Positions 31,456 through 40,934 of a stretch of 64,000 nt of DNA are shown here, in pieces. The translations under genes and the position numbers were made by a program. Location: NCBI RefSeq assembly GCF_001592825.1, contig NZ_LTZG01000001.1:310001-374000 (forward strand), read 5' to 3'. A model generated the notes under the pieces. The model worked only from the letters and a program-made list of their open reading frames with translations. It had not been told where the DNA came from and ran no database searches. The first letter of the stretch is position 1. Every line of letters starts with the position of its first letter. The stretch is from Planococcus maritimus. GTDB taxonomy: Bacteria; Bacillota; Bacilli; Bacillales_A; Planococcaceae.

Positions 31456-32013
31456 TTAATTTACAATGCCGGCTTCATCGACCGGCCAAAAAACAAAATT
31501 CGTATTGCCGATGACTTCGTCGATCGATACCAACCCGATGTGGCGGCTGTCCTTGCTCGCTCTGCGATTATCTCCCATCACGAAAACATAGCCTTCCGGA
31601 ATCGTGGAATAGCTAGTTTTATCCTCGAGCGTAAAGTCTTCCGTCAAGGTACCGGAAATGCCCGTTTTGTATTGATCCAAATAAGGTTCTTCTACTGCTT
31701 CTCCATTTATTAATAGCTGGTCTTCCTCATAGGCAATATGGTCGCCTGGTAAGCCGATGACCCGCTTGATATAGTCTTTTTGTTCCGGTGCATGAAATAC
31801 GATGATATCGAACCGGTCTGGCTCGCCGATATCGTAGCCGATTTTATTGACGATCATCCGATCTCCATGTTCAAGAGTGGGCATCATCGATTCGCCGTCC
31901 ACCACAATAGGTGTAAATAAGAAAAAGCGAATAATTGCCGCAAGGCCGAACGCGATCAACAGAGCTTTGGACCATTCCCATACTTCATTTTTCTTTTTCC
32001 CTTCAGCTTCCAT
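31456..32013 (-). CDS. lepB: Signal peptidase I
   Basis: Membrane-bound serine/lysine protease that removes signal peptides from exported proteins. The protein has 185 residues with one N-terminal transmembrane helix (about 15-34) and the catalytic domain outside. Ser42 lies in [14 protein letters not shown] and Lys83 in [23 protein letters not shown] is the third conserved block. Size and single helix match the Sip-type enzymes of Bacillus, which commonly occur in several copies. The ATG follows GGGAGGAACACGC. Confidence 0.96.
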   Translation of the reverse strand: MEAEGKKKNEVWEWSKALLIAFGLAAIIRFFLFTPIVVDGESMMPTLEHGDRMIVNKIGYDIGEPDRFDIIVFHAPEQKDYIKRVIGLPGDHIAYEEDQLLINGEAVEEPYLDQYKTGISGTLTEDFTLEDKTSYSTIPEGYVFVMGDNRRASKDSRHIGLVSIDEVIGNTNFVFWPVDEAGIVN

Positions 32014-32119
32014 GCGTGTTCCTCCCCGCGCTTAATGCTTTAATTGTACAGCGAAACAAGGTGTTTAGCAAAGAAAAGAAAAGCGCCGTCATAGCTATTG
32101 ATGATTAAAAAAGGACAAT

Positions 32120-32150
32120 AAAAGGCCCAGGCAATCAGCCCAGGCCTTTT
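32120..32150 (-). terminator. Rho-independent terminator after rplS
   Basis: AAAAGGCC/GGCCTTTT outer stem with an internal mismatch, a GGC/GCC inner stem and a 5-nt loop. Downstream on the minus strand is ATTGTCCTTTTTT. A smaller hairpin (AGAAGG/CCTTCT, 32163-32181) followed by TCTTTT lies between it and the rplS stop, giving two hairpins in tandem. Confidence 0.75.
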
Positions 32151-32196
32151 GAATGCAAAAGAAGAAGGTGATAAGCCTTCTCCTGTCCTTGCAATA

Positions 32197-32541
32197 TTAA
32201 CGGATTTCTTTGATACGTGCTGCTTTACCGCGTAGATTGCGCAAGTAGTACAATTTAGCACGACGTACTTTACCACGGCGAGTAACTTCAAGCTGAGCAA
32301 TTTTCGGCGTGTGTACAGGGAATGTACGTTCCACACCTACACCGTAGGAGATTTTACGAACAGTGAATGATTCACTGATTCCGCCTCCACGACGGCTGAT
32401 AACGACTCCTTCGTATACCTGGATACGTTCGCGAGTACCCTCGACAACTTTCACGTGGACGCGAACAGTGTCTCCTGGACGGAACGCTGGGTGATCCTCA
32501 CGAAGTTGTTCTTTAGTGATTTCAGTAATGATGTTTTGCAT
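32197..32541 (-). CDS. rplS: 50S ribosomal protein L19
   Basis: Large-subunit protein at the interface with the 30S subunit, 114 residues. The sequence [45 protein letters not shown] and [10 protein letters not shown] is classic L19. The ATG at 32541 follows AGAAGGAGAG. A longer frame to 32652 would run through the leader RNA and is rejected. The gene is last in the rpsP-trmD group and carries its own leader element. Confidence 0.98.
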   Translation of the reverse strand: MQNIITEITKEQLREDHPAFRPGDTVRVHVKVVEGTRERIQVYEGVVISRRGGGISESFTVRKISYGVGVERTFPVHTPKIAQLEVTRRGKVRRAKLYYLRNLRGKAARIKEIR

Positions 32542-32565
32542 GTTTTTTTCTCTCCTTCTACAGAT

Positions 32566-32668
32566 GCTCTTGCAGTTCTTGCTAGTTGCAGCGGAACACC
32601 GTGATTCGTGTACTTTACATAAAAGTACATTCTCCATGTTATCACTTTGCACCTATGTCTGCAAGAGC
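32566..32668 (-). ncRNA. Ribosomal protein L19 leader
   Basis: The region between trmD and rplS is closed by a perfect 10-bp helix, GCTCTTGCAG (32659-32668) with CTGCAAGAGC (32566-32575). It contains an inner hairpin GTACTTT/AAAGTAC (32610-32628). Position and architecture match the known L19 leader family of Firmicutes, which is thought to mediate autogenous control of rplS. The assignment is by structure drawn by eye. Confidence 0.75.
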
Positions 32669-32677
32669 TATCTTGAT

Positions 32678-33406
32678 TTATTTTTCGGCTTTTAAACGCG
32701 CCAATACACTTTTTTGCTGTGCGGTAAGTTCAACATGCTCAAAGAGGTCAGGACGGCGCTCGAGCGTCCGCTTTATCCCTTGCTCTTCTCGCCATTCCTC
32801 AATTTTTGCATGGTTCCCCGAAGTTAAGACGGCAGGAACTGTCATGTCTCTAAAATTCGCGGGCCGCGTGTAATGAGGATGCTCCAACAGACCTGTCGAG
32901 AAAGAATCACGGACTGGAGAGTCGCTATTGCCGAGGACGCCAGGCAATAAGCGAACGACACTGTCGATGACCGTCATGGCCGCAAGCTCCCCGCCAGTCA
33001 GCACAAAATCGCCGATGGAGATCTCATCCGTGACCAAATGTTCGCGGATGCGTTCATCATAGCCTTCGTAATGACCGCAAATAAAGACCAATTCCTCTTC
33101 ACGGGCAAGTTCTTCCGCCTTCTTCTGCGTAAAGCGTTCGCCTTGAGGGCACATCAAGATGACACGCGGCTTTTTGCCTTTTGTGATGCTCTCAACTGCA
33201 TTGAATACCGGTTCAGGCTTCAGCACCATGCCGGCGCCTCCTCCAAACGGGTAGTCATCCACTTGGCGCTTATTGTCGGCAAACTCACGGATATCGACGA
33301 CCCCTAAAGATACCGCACCTTTGTCCTGCGCTTTTTTCATGATCGAGTGCTGGAAGACCCCGTCGAACATGGGCGGAAAAAGAGACAATACTTGGATGTT
33401 CATCAT
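32678..33406 (-). CDS. trmD: tRNA (guanine-N1-)-methyltransferase
   Basis: SPOUT methyltransferase that makes m1G37 next to the anticodon to prevent frameshifting. The protein has 242 residues. The trefoil-knot SAM site is visible: [26 protein letters not shown] and [15 protein letters not shown]. The start overlaps the rimM stop (ATGA). A second ATG follows immediately (33403) and gives the N-terminus most like B. subtilis ([10 protein letters not shown]), so the start is uncertain by one codon. Confidence 0.97.
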   Translation of the reverse strand: MMNIQVLSLFPPMFDGVFQHSIMKKAQDKGAVSLGVVDIREFADNKRQVDDYPFGGGAGMVLKPEPVFNAVESITKGKKPRVILMCPQGERFTQKKAEELAREEELVFICGHYEGYDERIREHLVTDEISIGDFVLTGGELAAMTVIDSVVRLLPGVLGNSDSPVRDSFSTGLLEHPHYTRPANFRDMTVPAVLTSGNHAKIEEWREEQGIKRTLERRPDLFEHVELTAQQKSVLARLKAEK

Positions 33407-33918
33407 GACAGCAAGCCGTCCAAGACATCGATAGTGATTTTCTTTTCATCGATGTCGACTTCCTTGACGACGTCTTCGATATACGGGATGTAATGCTTTT
33501 TGCCTGTTGCTGGGGTTACTTCCCAGACATCATTGGCACCAGTCTCCAAAATTTCCGTTACTTTCCCGATTTCCTCGCCTTCAACAGAAACCACTAGGCA
33601 GCCAAGGATTTCGTGATGGTAGAAGGCATCTTCCTCCAAATCGCCAAGATCGTGTTCAGCAATTTTCAAATAACCTTCTTTGAAAGCTTCGACATCGTTA
33701 ATGGTCGGATACCCTTCGAAAGATAAAAGATTGAAGTTTTTATGAGTACGGTGGCTCGCCACTTTGACCATGATCGGCTTTTTCGCACCGACTGTGAAAA
33801 GCCCGAGCTTATTGCCGATCGCGAACCGCTCTTCTGGGAAATCAGTGCGTGACATCACGCGCACTTCCCCGCGGATCCCGTGAGTATTGACTATTTTTCC
33901 TACGTTAAACCATTCCAC
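33403..33918 (-). CDS. rimM: Ribosome maturation factor RimM
   Basis: Binds S19 and assists maturation of the 30S head. The protein has 171 residues. [19 protein letters not shown] forms the N-terminal barrel, and the C-terminal PRC-barrel domain contains HEILGCLVV and the [12 protein letters not shown] end. The GTG at 33918 (MEWFNVGK) lies 9 nt after GAGGAAGG. An in-frame GTG three codons earlier touches the ribosome site and is rejected. A terminator separates it from khpA, and B. subtilis ylqD is absent here. Confidence 0.95.
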   Translation of the reverse strand: MEWFNVGKIVNTHGIRGEVRVMSRTDFPEERFAIGNKLGLFTVGAKKPIMVKVASHRTHKNFNLLSFEGYPTINDVEAFKEGYLKIAEHDLGDLEEDAFYHHEILGCLVVSVEGEEIGKVTEILETGANDVWEVTPATGKKHYIPYIEDVVKEVDIDEKKITIDVLDGLLS

Positions 33919-33948
33919 ACGTAACACCCTTCCTCTAATTTTTTCCTG

Positions 33949-33978
33949 AAAAAAAAGGAAGGAACCGGGGCTCCTTCC
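33949..33978 (-). terminator. Rho-independent terminator between khpA and rimM
   Basis: Stem GGAAGGA/TCCTTCC, extended by flanking A-T pairs, with an 8-nt GC-rich loop and eight Ts on the minus strand. It lies exactly where ylqD would be expected. Confidence 0.85.
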
Positions 33979-33981
33979 TTT

Positions 33982-34215
33982 TCAATCCACAATATCGAGA
34001 TACGTTTTTTTCTTATGATAATTTCCTGCTGCTGAATAGACGACAGAGCGTACGGCTTTTGCCACACGTCCTTGCTTGCCGATTACTTTCCCTGTATCGC
34101 TCGGATGCACGGAAAGCTTGTAGACGACGCGGTTAGTGTTTTCGTCTTTTTCAATACGAACTGCTTCCGGATAATCAACTAGCGGCTTGACGATCGTTTC
34201 AATCAGCTGCTCCAT
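33982..34215 (-). CDS. khpA: KH-domain RNA-binding protein KhpA
   Basis: A 77-residue single-KH protein (YlqC). The GxxG loop is in VIGKQGRVAKAVRSVV. In streptococci and other Firmicutes KhpA pairs with KhpB (Jag/EloR) in RNA binding linked to cell elongation. The start follows GGGAGCG. It lies 12 nt after rpsP and is followed by a terminator. Confidence 0.93.
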   Translation of the reverse strand: MEQLIETIVKPLVDYPEAVRIEKDENTNRVVYKLSVHPSDTGKVIGKQGRVAKAVRSVVYSAAGNYHKKKTYLDIVD

Positions 34216-34227
34216 AAGAACGCTCCC

Positions 34228-34500
34228 TTACTTGTTTAGTTTTTCGTTATGGAATTTCTCCATAATGCCGTTCTGAGAGAACAAGTTGCGTACTGTGTCA
34301 GATGGTTTAGCGCCATCGTGAAGCCATTTCAACGCCAATTCTTCGTCGATTTTAACTTCAGCTGGAACTGTTAGCGGGTTGTAAGTACCCACTGTTTTGA
34401 TTTGACGGCCGTCACGTGGAGCACGTGAATCAGCGACTACAATACGGTAGAAAGGAGATTTTTTAGCTCCCATACGTTTTAAGCGAATTTTTACTGCCAT
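34228..34500 (-). CDS. rpsP: 30S ribosomal protein S16
   Basis: Small-subunit assembly protein, 90 residues: [26 protein letters not shown] and GTYNPL are diagnostic. The ATG at 34500 follows GGAGGTG; the GTG within that site (34512) is rejected. A promoter at 34539-34567 lies upstream, after ffh. Confidence 0.98.
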   Translation of the reverse strand: MAVKIRLKRMGAKKSPFYRIVVADSRAPRDGRQIKTVGTYNPLTVPAEVKIDEELALKWLHDGAKPSDTVRNLFSQNGIMEKFHNEKLNK

Positions 34501-34538
34501 TTTATAAAGCACCTCCGAATAGTTTCACACAAGATATT

Positions 34539-34567
34539 ATATTAGCAAGCTTTAAAAGGTTTGTAAA
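34539..34567 (-). promoter_or_regulatory. Promoter of rpsP-khpA
   Basis: -35 TTTACA (34562-34567), 17-bp spacer, -10 TAATAT (34539-34544). The AT-rich TAATATAATATC stretch also offers an overlapping TATAAT with a poorer spacer. Confidence 0.55.
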
Positions 34568-34592
34568 GTATTTTTTCTTAACACTACTAAAT

Positions 34593-35951
34593 TTACTTAA
34601 AAAGCGTGTCCAGGCCTGGCATCGACATCTTTTTCTTGCCCTTTTTGCCGGCCATTCCGGACATTTGTTTCATCATTTTTTTCATGTCTTCAAACTGCTT
34701 AAGCAGCCTATTAATGTCTTGGATGGACGTTCCGGAACCACGGGCAATCCGTTTTTTACGGTTTGCATTGATGATTTCGGGAGTCGTCTTCTCCTGGATC
34801 GTCATCGAGCGGATAATCGCTTCGACGCGTCCCATTTGGCTCTCGTCCACTTTAGCGTTTTCAAGGCCTTTGATTTTACCCGCGCCTGGGAGCATCTTCA
34901 AAATTTCATCAAGCGGCCCCATTTGCTTTACTTGATCCAATTGCTCAAGAAAATCATCGAATGTGAACGAAGACGTGCGGAATTTCTCTTCCAGTTCTTT
35001 CGCCTTCGCCTCATCGACGTTCGTTTGCGCTTTTTCGATTAAAGACAGCATATCGCCCATGCCGAGTATGCGGGAAGCCATACGTTCTGGGTGGAATGGT
35101 TCTAGCGCGTCCATCTTCTCGCCTGTACCGATGTACTTGATTGGCTTTTCCGTGACGGTGCGAATTGATAATGCTGCACCACCGCGCGTGTCGCCATCAA
35201 GCTTCGTCAAGACGACCCCTGTAATGCCGATTGCATCATCAAAGCTTTGCGCTACATTGACCGCATCCTGACCAGTCATCGAATCGACGACAAGGAAAAT
35301 TTCATCCGGCTCTTTGATCGACCGAATGTCTTTTAGCTCCTGCATCAATTGCTCATCGACATGCAACCGCCCTGCCGTATCGATAATGACTGTATCCAGA
35401 TGTTCCGCTTTCGCGTAATCAATCGCTTCACGAGCGATATCGACTGGATTCGCGTCCGTCCCTTTCGAGAATACCGGCAACGATAATTGTTTGCCAATCG
35501 TCTCAAGCTGATTGATTGCAGCTGGGCGGTAGACGTCCGCTGCAACTAGCAATGGCTTGCGGTTATTCTTCTTGCGCAGCACTCCTGCAAGCTTACCGGT
35601 CGTCGTTGTCTTACCGGCCCCTTGCAAGCCGACCATCATGATAACCGTTGGCTGTCGCGTTGAAAAGTCAATTTTGCTTTGCTCTCCGCCCATCAACTCC
35701 GTCAGTTCATCTTTAACGATTTTTACGACTTGCTGCCCTGGCGTTAAGCTCTCCATAACTTCAAGGCCAACCGCACGTTCACTGACTTTCTTAATGAACG
35801 ACTTGATCACTTTCAAGTTGACATCCGCTTCAATCAAGGCAAAGCGGACTTCGCGCATCATCTCTTTTACGTCTGCTTCGGACAATTTCCCTTTGCCTTT
35901 GATTTTGGTCATCGTTCCTTGCAGGCGTTCAGATAATCCTTCAAATGCCAC
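34593..35951 (-). CDS. ffh: Signal recognition particle protein Ffh
   Basis: GTPase that binds signal sequences of nascent proteins with SRP RNA and docks to FtsY. The protein has 452 residues. The N domain (about 1-85) and G domain follow, with GLQGAGKTTTTGKLA at about 108, DTAGRLHVDEQLM and TKLDGDTRGGAALS. The C-terminal M domain is methionine-rich (FEDMKKMMKQMSGMAG). The start is GTG, 9 nt after AGGAGG. It follows ylxM after 13 nt. Confidence 0.98.
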   Translation of the reverse strand: MAFEGLSERLQGTMTKIKGKGKLSEADVKEMMREVRFALIEADVNLKVIKSFIKKVSERAVGLEVMESLTPGQQVVKIVKDELTELMGGEQSKIDFSTRQPTVIMMVGLQGAGKTTTTGKLAGVLRKKNNRKPLLVAADVYRPAAINQLETIGKQLSLPVFSKGTDANPVDIAREAIDYAKAEHLDTVIIDTAGRLHVDEQLMQELKDIRSIKEPDEIFLVVDSMTGQDAVNVAQSFDDAIGITGVVLTKLDGDTRGGAALSIRTVTEKPIKYIGTGEKMDALEPFHPERMASRILGMGDMLSLIEKAQTNVDEAKAKELEEKFRTSSFTFDDFLEQLDQVKQMGPLDEILKMLPGAGKIKGLENAKVDESQMGRVEAIIRSMTIQEKTTPEIINANRKKRIARGSGTSIQDINRLLKQFEDMKKMMKQMSGMAGKKGKKKMSMPGLDTLFK

Positions 35952-35964
35952 TATATACCGCCTC

Positions 35965-36288
35965 CTAGTCCCATTCCTTCAACTCGTCCAAAAATTTCTG
36001 GACATTGTCATCTGTGAATGGCTGTTTTTCAAAAGTCGAGACGAGTTGCTGACGCCGCTGAAACTTTTCGAACAGCTGCAACTTCTCCTCGTATTCTTCT
36101 AGCATCGCTTCGGTCCGGCGGATATTATCATATACCGCTTGGCGCGTAATTTCATACTCTTCGGCAATCTCACCGAGCGAATGGTCATCCAGGTAATACA
36201 AGCTCATATAGCTGCGCTGTTTGGGCGTCAGCAGCTCCTGATAAAAATCAAAAAGATAGTTCATTCTGGTCGTTTTTTCTAGCCCCAT
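35965..36288 (-). CDS. ylxM: YlxM/p13 family DNA-binding protein
   Basis: A 107-residue helix-turn-helix protein (UPF0122) resembling sigma factor region 4: [39 protein letters not shown], quoted here in part as its HTH core. In Firmicutes it is encoded beside ffh and stimulates SRP GTPase activity in streptococci. The ATG at 36288 is given; a TTG one codon earlier is possible. A modest GGGGTGA ribosome site is 8-10 nt upstream. Confidence 0.92.
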   Translation of the reverse strand: MGLEKTTRMNYLFDFYQELLTPKQRSYMSLYYLDDHSLGEIAEEYEITRQAVYDNIRRTEAMLEEYEEKLQLFEKFQRRQQLVSTFEKQPFTDDNVQKFLDELKEWD

Positions 36289-36355
36289 CAATGACGCTCA
36301 CCCCATTCATACTCCTGTATACCATACTGAATCACGGCGACTCCGTCAAGTAATT

Positions 36356-37372
36356 TTACTTGTCTGCGTTTATTTCCTGTTGTTCTTCACGGTCTAAACC
36401 TTCGGCAAACAATCCGTAAACGTATTTCTGCGGGTCGAACGGCTGAAGGTCATCCAGTTTTTCACCAAGTCCGACGAATTTCACTGGAATATTGAGCTTG
36501 TTGCGGATTGCGAGGACGATACCGCCTTTTGCCGTTCCGTCAAGCTTCGTTAAGACGATGCCTGTTACTTCGGTTACTTCTTTAAACGTTTGTGCTTGAA
36601 TCATGGCATTTTGGCCCGTTGTCGCGTCTAACGCAAGCAACACCTCATGCGGTGCCCCAGGAATTTCTCGGGCAATGACGCGATGCACTTTCTGCAATTC
36701 ATTCATCAAATTGACCTTGTTTTGCAAACGGCCTGCCGTGTCGCAAATCAAGACATCGATATTGCGTGATTTCGCAGCACGCACCGCGTCGTACATGACC
36801 GCTGCCGGGTCGGACCCTTCGCTTTGCTTGATGGTTTCTACACCCACGCGCTGCCCCCACACATCGAGTTGATCGATGGCACCGGCGCGGAATGTATCAC
36901 CTGCTGCTAGCATGACGGACTTTCCTTCGTTTTTCAGGCGCTGGGCCAGTTTGCCAATCGTCGTCGTTTTGCCGACACCGTTGACGCCGACCATCAAAAT
37001 AACCGTCGGGCCAGATTCGGCGAACGTCAATTCACTTAGCTGCTGGTCACCCGACTCGTAAATCTCGACCAATTTTTCGGAAATGACCGATTGCACGTTG
37101 GTGGTATCTTTGACATTTTGGCGCTGTACTTCAAAACGCAATTCTTCCATCAATTCGATAACGGTTTCAAAGCCAACATCTGCCTGCAATAGCACTTCTT
37201 CAAGTTCTTCGAAAAAGTCTTCATCGACTTTCCGGTAGCGCGCGACCAAATCATTGATTTTAGATGTGAAGCCAGTCCGCGTCTTGCTTAAGCCTTCGCG
37301 GTATTTTTCGGTTGACTGTTCTTCCTCAACGTTATTGCTGAATTTATCTTTTAATTTCTTAAAGAAACTCAT
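36356..37372 (-). CDS. ftsY: Signal recognition particle receptor FtsY
   Basis: Membrane-associated GTPase that receives the SRP-ribosome complex. The protein has 338 residues, with a short charged N-terminal A region typical of Gram-positives. The NG domain carries GVNGVGKTTTIGKLA, ICDTAGRLQNKVNLM and TKLDGTAKGGIVLA. It follows smc after 11 nt and precedes ylxM-ffh, so chromosome segregation and SRP genes share a transcript. Confidence 0.98.
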   Translation of the reverse strand: MSFFKKLKDKFSNNVEEEQSTEKYREGLSKTRTGFTSKINDLVARYRKVDEDFFEELEEVLLQADVGFETVIELMEELRFEVQRQNVKDTTNVQSVISEKLVEIYESGDQQLSELTFAESGPTVILMVGVNGVGKTTTIGKLAQRLKNEGKSVMLAAGDTFRAGAIDQLDVWGQRVGVETIKQSEGSDPAAVMYDAVRAAKSRNIDVLICDTAGRLQNKVNLMNELQKVHRVIAREIPGAPHEVLLALDATTGQNAMIQAQTFKEVTEVTGIVLTKLDGTAKGGIVLAIRNKLNIPVKFVGLGEKLDDLQPFDPQKYVYGLFAEGLDREEQQEINADK

Positions 37373-37383
37373 AGACTCACTCC

Positions 37384-40300
37384 TTATTTAATGTCTTCTT
37401 GCAATTTGACGGAAACCAATTTGGAAATACCGGACTCTTGCATGGTGATGCCATATAGCACATCCGCGCCTTCCATTGTTCCTTTGCGATGGGTAATGAC
37501 GATAAATTGCGTATCTTCGCTGAATTTTTTCAAGTACTGACTGTACCGCACGACATTCGATTCATCAAGCGCCGCTTCGACTTCATCGAGAACACAAAAC
37601 GGCACAGGACGCACTTTTAAGATAGCAAACAGCAAAGCAATAGCCGTCAAGGCCCGTTCCCCGCCTGATAACAGACTCAAATTCTGTAATTTTTTGCCCG
37701 GCGGCTGAGCGATGATGTCCACTCCCGTCATCAATAGGTCTGACGGCTTGGTCAAGACCAAATCGGCTGAACCTCCGCCGAACAATTCTCTGAAGACGTG
37801 GCGGAAATGGCTGCGGATAGCGTGGAAGGTTTCGTCGAAACGCAAAGTCATTTCTTCGTCCATTTCCTCGATCAAACCGCGCAGTGTATCTTTTGCTTCA
37901 TTCAAATCGTCGCGCTGTTCGCTCAAGAAGCGGTGGCGCTCTGCTACATGTTCGTATTCTTCAATGGCGCTGATGTTGACGCTGCCGAGTTCATCGATCG
38001 ATTGCTTGAGAAGTTTCACTTGTTTTCTGACGGTTGCTTCTTCCCCTTCAAGCGGATAGCGGCTGGCCGTCTCCAGGTCCATTCCGTAATGATCTACGAG
38101 CTGGTCGAGCAAGCCTTGCAACTGCACTTCAAGGCGGGTCGCTTTCACTTCACAGATACGCACAGCTTCTGTAAACCCTTTATGAATACGGCTTTGCTCA
38201 CGCAATTGCTGCTCTTCTTCATCAAGTGTATGTTGCAGCTTTTGGCGTTCCTTACGAGATGCATCTACAGTTTTGCTTGCTGATTGCCGCGCATTCGACC
38301 ATTTTTGGATTTCCGCCTCGATTTCTTCATCCGAAAAGCTTTTGGATGCTTCTTCCGATTGAATCCACTCGAGCTCCCGTTCAAGCTCCGCAAGACGATT
38401 GAGACTTGTCGTGTGACGTTCTACCAATTCGCTGACTTGCGCAGTGAGTTGCTGAATCCGTTCTTTGCGGACTGCCATGTCTGATTTGAATTCCGCAAGC
38501 TTGGCGAGCAATTCGCCTCTTGCTGTTTCTTTCTGTTGTTTGAAACCGGTCAATTCTTCGATTTCGTCGTTCAAGCTTTCGAGCTCCTGCACAATTACAC
38601 CCATGCGCTCGGCTGCCGTTTGTTTGCGGTTCTCGAGGCCAGAGAGATCTTGTTTGGTTTGCTGTTCTGCACGGAATAGCTTGAAACGGCTATCGGTTGT
38701 TTTCCATACCGCTTCGATTTCCCGCAGATGGATGGCACTTTCCGCTTGTAGCTCGCGATAGCGCTCACCTTCTGTCCGAAGCAGCTCTAATTGCTGTTCG
38801 GCGGTTTCTGCACGCGACTGCAATTCACGGACTTTTCCTTCGGCTTCCACAATGGTGACTTGAAGTTCAGCCGCTTGTTGTTGCAATTGTTCAAGTTCTG
38901 CCTTTCTAGTAAAGAACGAGGCCTGGTTTTTTGTGGCCCCACCTGTCATGGAACCGCCTGCATTGATGACATCACCGTCTAATGTCACGACACGGTAGCG
39001 GTGACCGATCGCTTTGGCTATCGAAGTCGCACCTTCAAGATCGCTTGCGACCAAGACATTGCCAAGCAGGTTTTGGATGATCATCGCATATTGTTCATCG
39101 TAATTGACGAGCTGCGAGGCGATATCGACAAATGCCGGATGCTTAGAAACCGATTGCACCACTTGCTGGGAAATCTGCCGTGGCTTTATGACCGTCATTG
39201 GCAGGAACGTGGAACGCCCTGCGCGTTTCGTTCTCAAGAAACGAATCGCTTCGCTGGCACTTTTTTCATCACTTGTGACGATATGCTGGCTGGCTGCGCC
39301 AAATGCGGTTTCGATGGCTTTAGCGTATGGCTTTTGAACATCCGCCAATTCGGCTACCGCGCCGATAATGCCGCTCAATTCATTGCGTTCTCTCGCCTGC
39401 AAGACTTCACGCACCCCGTGGAAAAACCCGGAATAATCTGCTTCTAGATCCTGCAGGGTATCAATGCGGGCATTGAGTTGTTTATGGGATTGATAGGCTT
39501 GGAACAATAAAGATTTTTTATGGTCATAATCTGCCGTGAGTTGCTTGGCGCTGGCTTCTTGTTCTTTAAAATGCTGGCGCTTCTTGTCGAGGTCTGCATG
39601 AATTTCTTCGTATGCTTTTTGTGCTTGTTGCTTTTCTTTCAACAGACGGGCAAGTTCTTTCTCGAACGACGCTTCTTGTGCAGCAATGCGGCCGCTCGAT
39701 TCAGTCATTTGCTGCTGTTGGAAATCAATATTTTTCAGTTCGTTTTTCAATCCTGCCTGTTCGTTCATCAATTCGATATAGAGAGATTTTTTCGTTTCGA
39801 TTTCATTATCGATATCAGCAGGCGTCAAGTTCAATTGCGCTTCTAGCTGTTGGACTGATTTGCGGATATTTTGCTGCTGGATTTTTTGTTGTTCGAGAGC
39901 CTCGCGTTGTTGTGCAAGGCGCTGTTCTAATTTAGCTGTTTCCTCACGTTCGGCCTTGATAGATTCTTCCAATGCCTGACGCTGACGATCCGCATTATGC
40001 TTTTTCTCGGACATCAGCAATTTGCGGCCTTCCCATTTCTCGGATTCTGAACTCGCTTCGACTAGTGCCGCTTGTGCCGCATCAATTTTTTTATCCAGTG
40101 CATGCACCGATTTTTTCGAAGTGGCAATCAACCGTTCCGTCTCTGAAATCTCAACAGCAAGCTGCTGCTCTTGTGCTCCATGCTGCTTTGCTTCTTGTGA
40201 TAGCTCTGACAGTTGTGCTTTCAGGGCATTTGCGTCGTGAGCCAATAGCGCGATGTCTGCATCTTTCAGCTGCGCACTCATATCGAGGTAGTCACGGGCT

Positions 40301-40932
40301 GAGGAAGCCTGCATTTGCAAAGGTTCCATGCGCCCATCCAGTTCGTGGAGAATATCTAGCACGCGGTTTAAGTTTTCGTCTGTTTCATTTAACTTAAACT
40401 CAGCTTTACGTTTTCTTTGCTTGTATTTCAATACACCGGCGGCTTCCTCAAAAATCGACCGACGTTCATCTGCTTTACTATTGAGTATTTCGTCTACTCT
40501 TCCTTGGGAGATGATAGAAAAAGCTTCCTTGCCAAGCCCTGAATCCATGAACAAGTCAGTAATATCTTTCAGACGACAAGCCTGCTTATTTAATAGATAA
40601 GCGCTTTCTCCACTGCGAAAAACCCTTCTCGTTACGCTGATTTCGCTGTAATCGAGAGGGGCTTTGCCGTCTGTGTTATCCAATACTAAAGTGACTTCTG
40701 CAAAATTCAGCGCTTTTCTTGAATCGCTCCCGGCAAAGATGACATCTTCCATTTTTGCACCGCGTAGTGATTTCGCGGATTGCTCGCCAAGAACCCAACG
40801 AATTGCGTCGGTTACATTGCTTTTGCCGCTGCCATTTGGCCCGACCACGGCGGTAACGCCCGGGACAAAATCGATGCCAACTCGATCAGCGAACGATTTA
40901 AACCCAATTACTTCCAATCTCTTCAAAAACAT
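37384..40932 (-). CDS. smc: Chromosome segregation protein SMC
   Basis: ATPase that compacts and organises the chromosome with ScpA/ScpB. The protein has 1182 residues. Walker A GPNGSGKS is at residues 31-38. Two long Gln/Glu/Ala-rich coiled coils flank the hinge (about 500-660; FHGVREVLQARERNELSG onward). The C-terminal head has the LSGGERALTA signature and Walker B FCVLDEVEAALDE. The ATG at 40932 (MFLKRLEVIGFKSFA) follows GGAGGATTGAAC, 2 nt after the rnc stop. Confidence 0.98.
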   Translation of the reverse strand: MFLKRLEVIGFKSFADRVGIDFVPGVTAVVGPNGSGKSNVTDAIRWVLGEQSAKSLRGAKMEDVIFAGSDSRKALNFAEVTLVLDNTDGKAPLDYSEISVTRRVFRSGESAYLLNKQACRLKDITDLFMDSGLGKEAFSIISQGRVDEILNSKADERRSIFEEAAGVLKYKQRKRKAEFKLNETDENLNRVLDILHELDGRMEPLQMQASSARDYLDMSAQLKDADIALLAHDANALKAQLSELSQEAKQHGAQEQQLAVEISETERLIATSKKSVHALDKKIDAAQAALVEASSESEKWEGRKLLMSEKKHNADRQRQALEESIKAEREETAKLEQRLAQQREALEQQKIQQQNIRKSVQQLEAQLNLTPADIDNEIETKKSLYIELMNEQAGLKNELKNIDFQQQQMTESSGRIAAQEASFEKELARLLKEKQQAQKAYEEIHADLDKKRQHFKEQEASAKQLTADYDHKKSLLFQAYQSHKQLNARIDTLQDLEADYSGFFHGVREVLQARERNELSGIIGAVAELADVQKPYAKAIETAFGAASQHIVTSDEKSASEAIRFLRTKRAGRSTFLPMTVIKPRQISQQVVQSVSKHPAFVDIASQLVNYDEQYAMIIQNLLGNVLVASDLEGATSIAKAIGHRYRVVTLDGDVINAGGSMTGGATKNQASFFTRKAELEQLQQQAAELQVTIVEAEGKVRELQSRAETAEQQLELLRTEGERYRELQAESAIHLREIEAVWKTTDSRFKLFRAEQQTKQDLSGLENRKQTAAERMGVIVQELESLNDEIEELTGFKQQKETARGELLAKLAEFKSDMAVRKERIQQLTAQVSELVERHTTSLNRLAELERELEWIQSEEASKSFSDEEIEAEIQKWSNARQSASKTVDASRKERQKLQHTLDEEEQQLREQSRIHKGFTEAVRICEVKATRLEVQLQGLLDQLVDHYGMDLETASRYPLEGEEATVRKQVKLLKQSIDELGSVNISAIEEYEHVAERHRFLSEQRDDLNEAKDTLRGLIEEMDEEMTLRFDETFHAIRSHFRHVFRELFGGGSADLVLTKPSDLLMTGVDIIAQPPGKKLQNLSLLSGGERALTAIALLFAILKVRPVPFCVLDEVEAALDESNVVRYSQYLKKFSEDTQFIVITHRKGTMEGADVLYGITMQESGISKLVSVKLQEDIK

Positions 40933-40934
40933 GT

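Noticed and set aside
32040-32336. A 98-codon minus-strand frame over the end of rplS
   Set aside because: It covers rplS coding sequence in another frame and both terminator hairpins; not a plausible gene.
38984-39447. Open frames on the plus strand over smc
   Set aside because: They are antisense to the SMC coding sequence and arise from its regular codon pattern.
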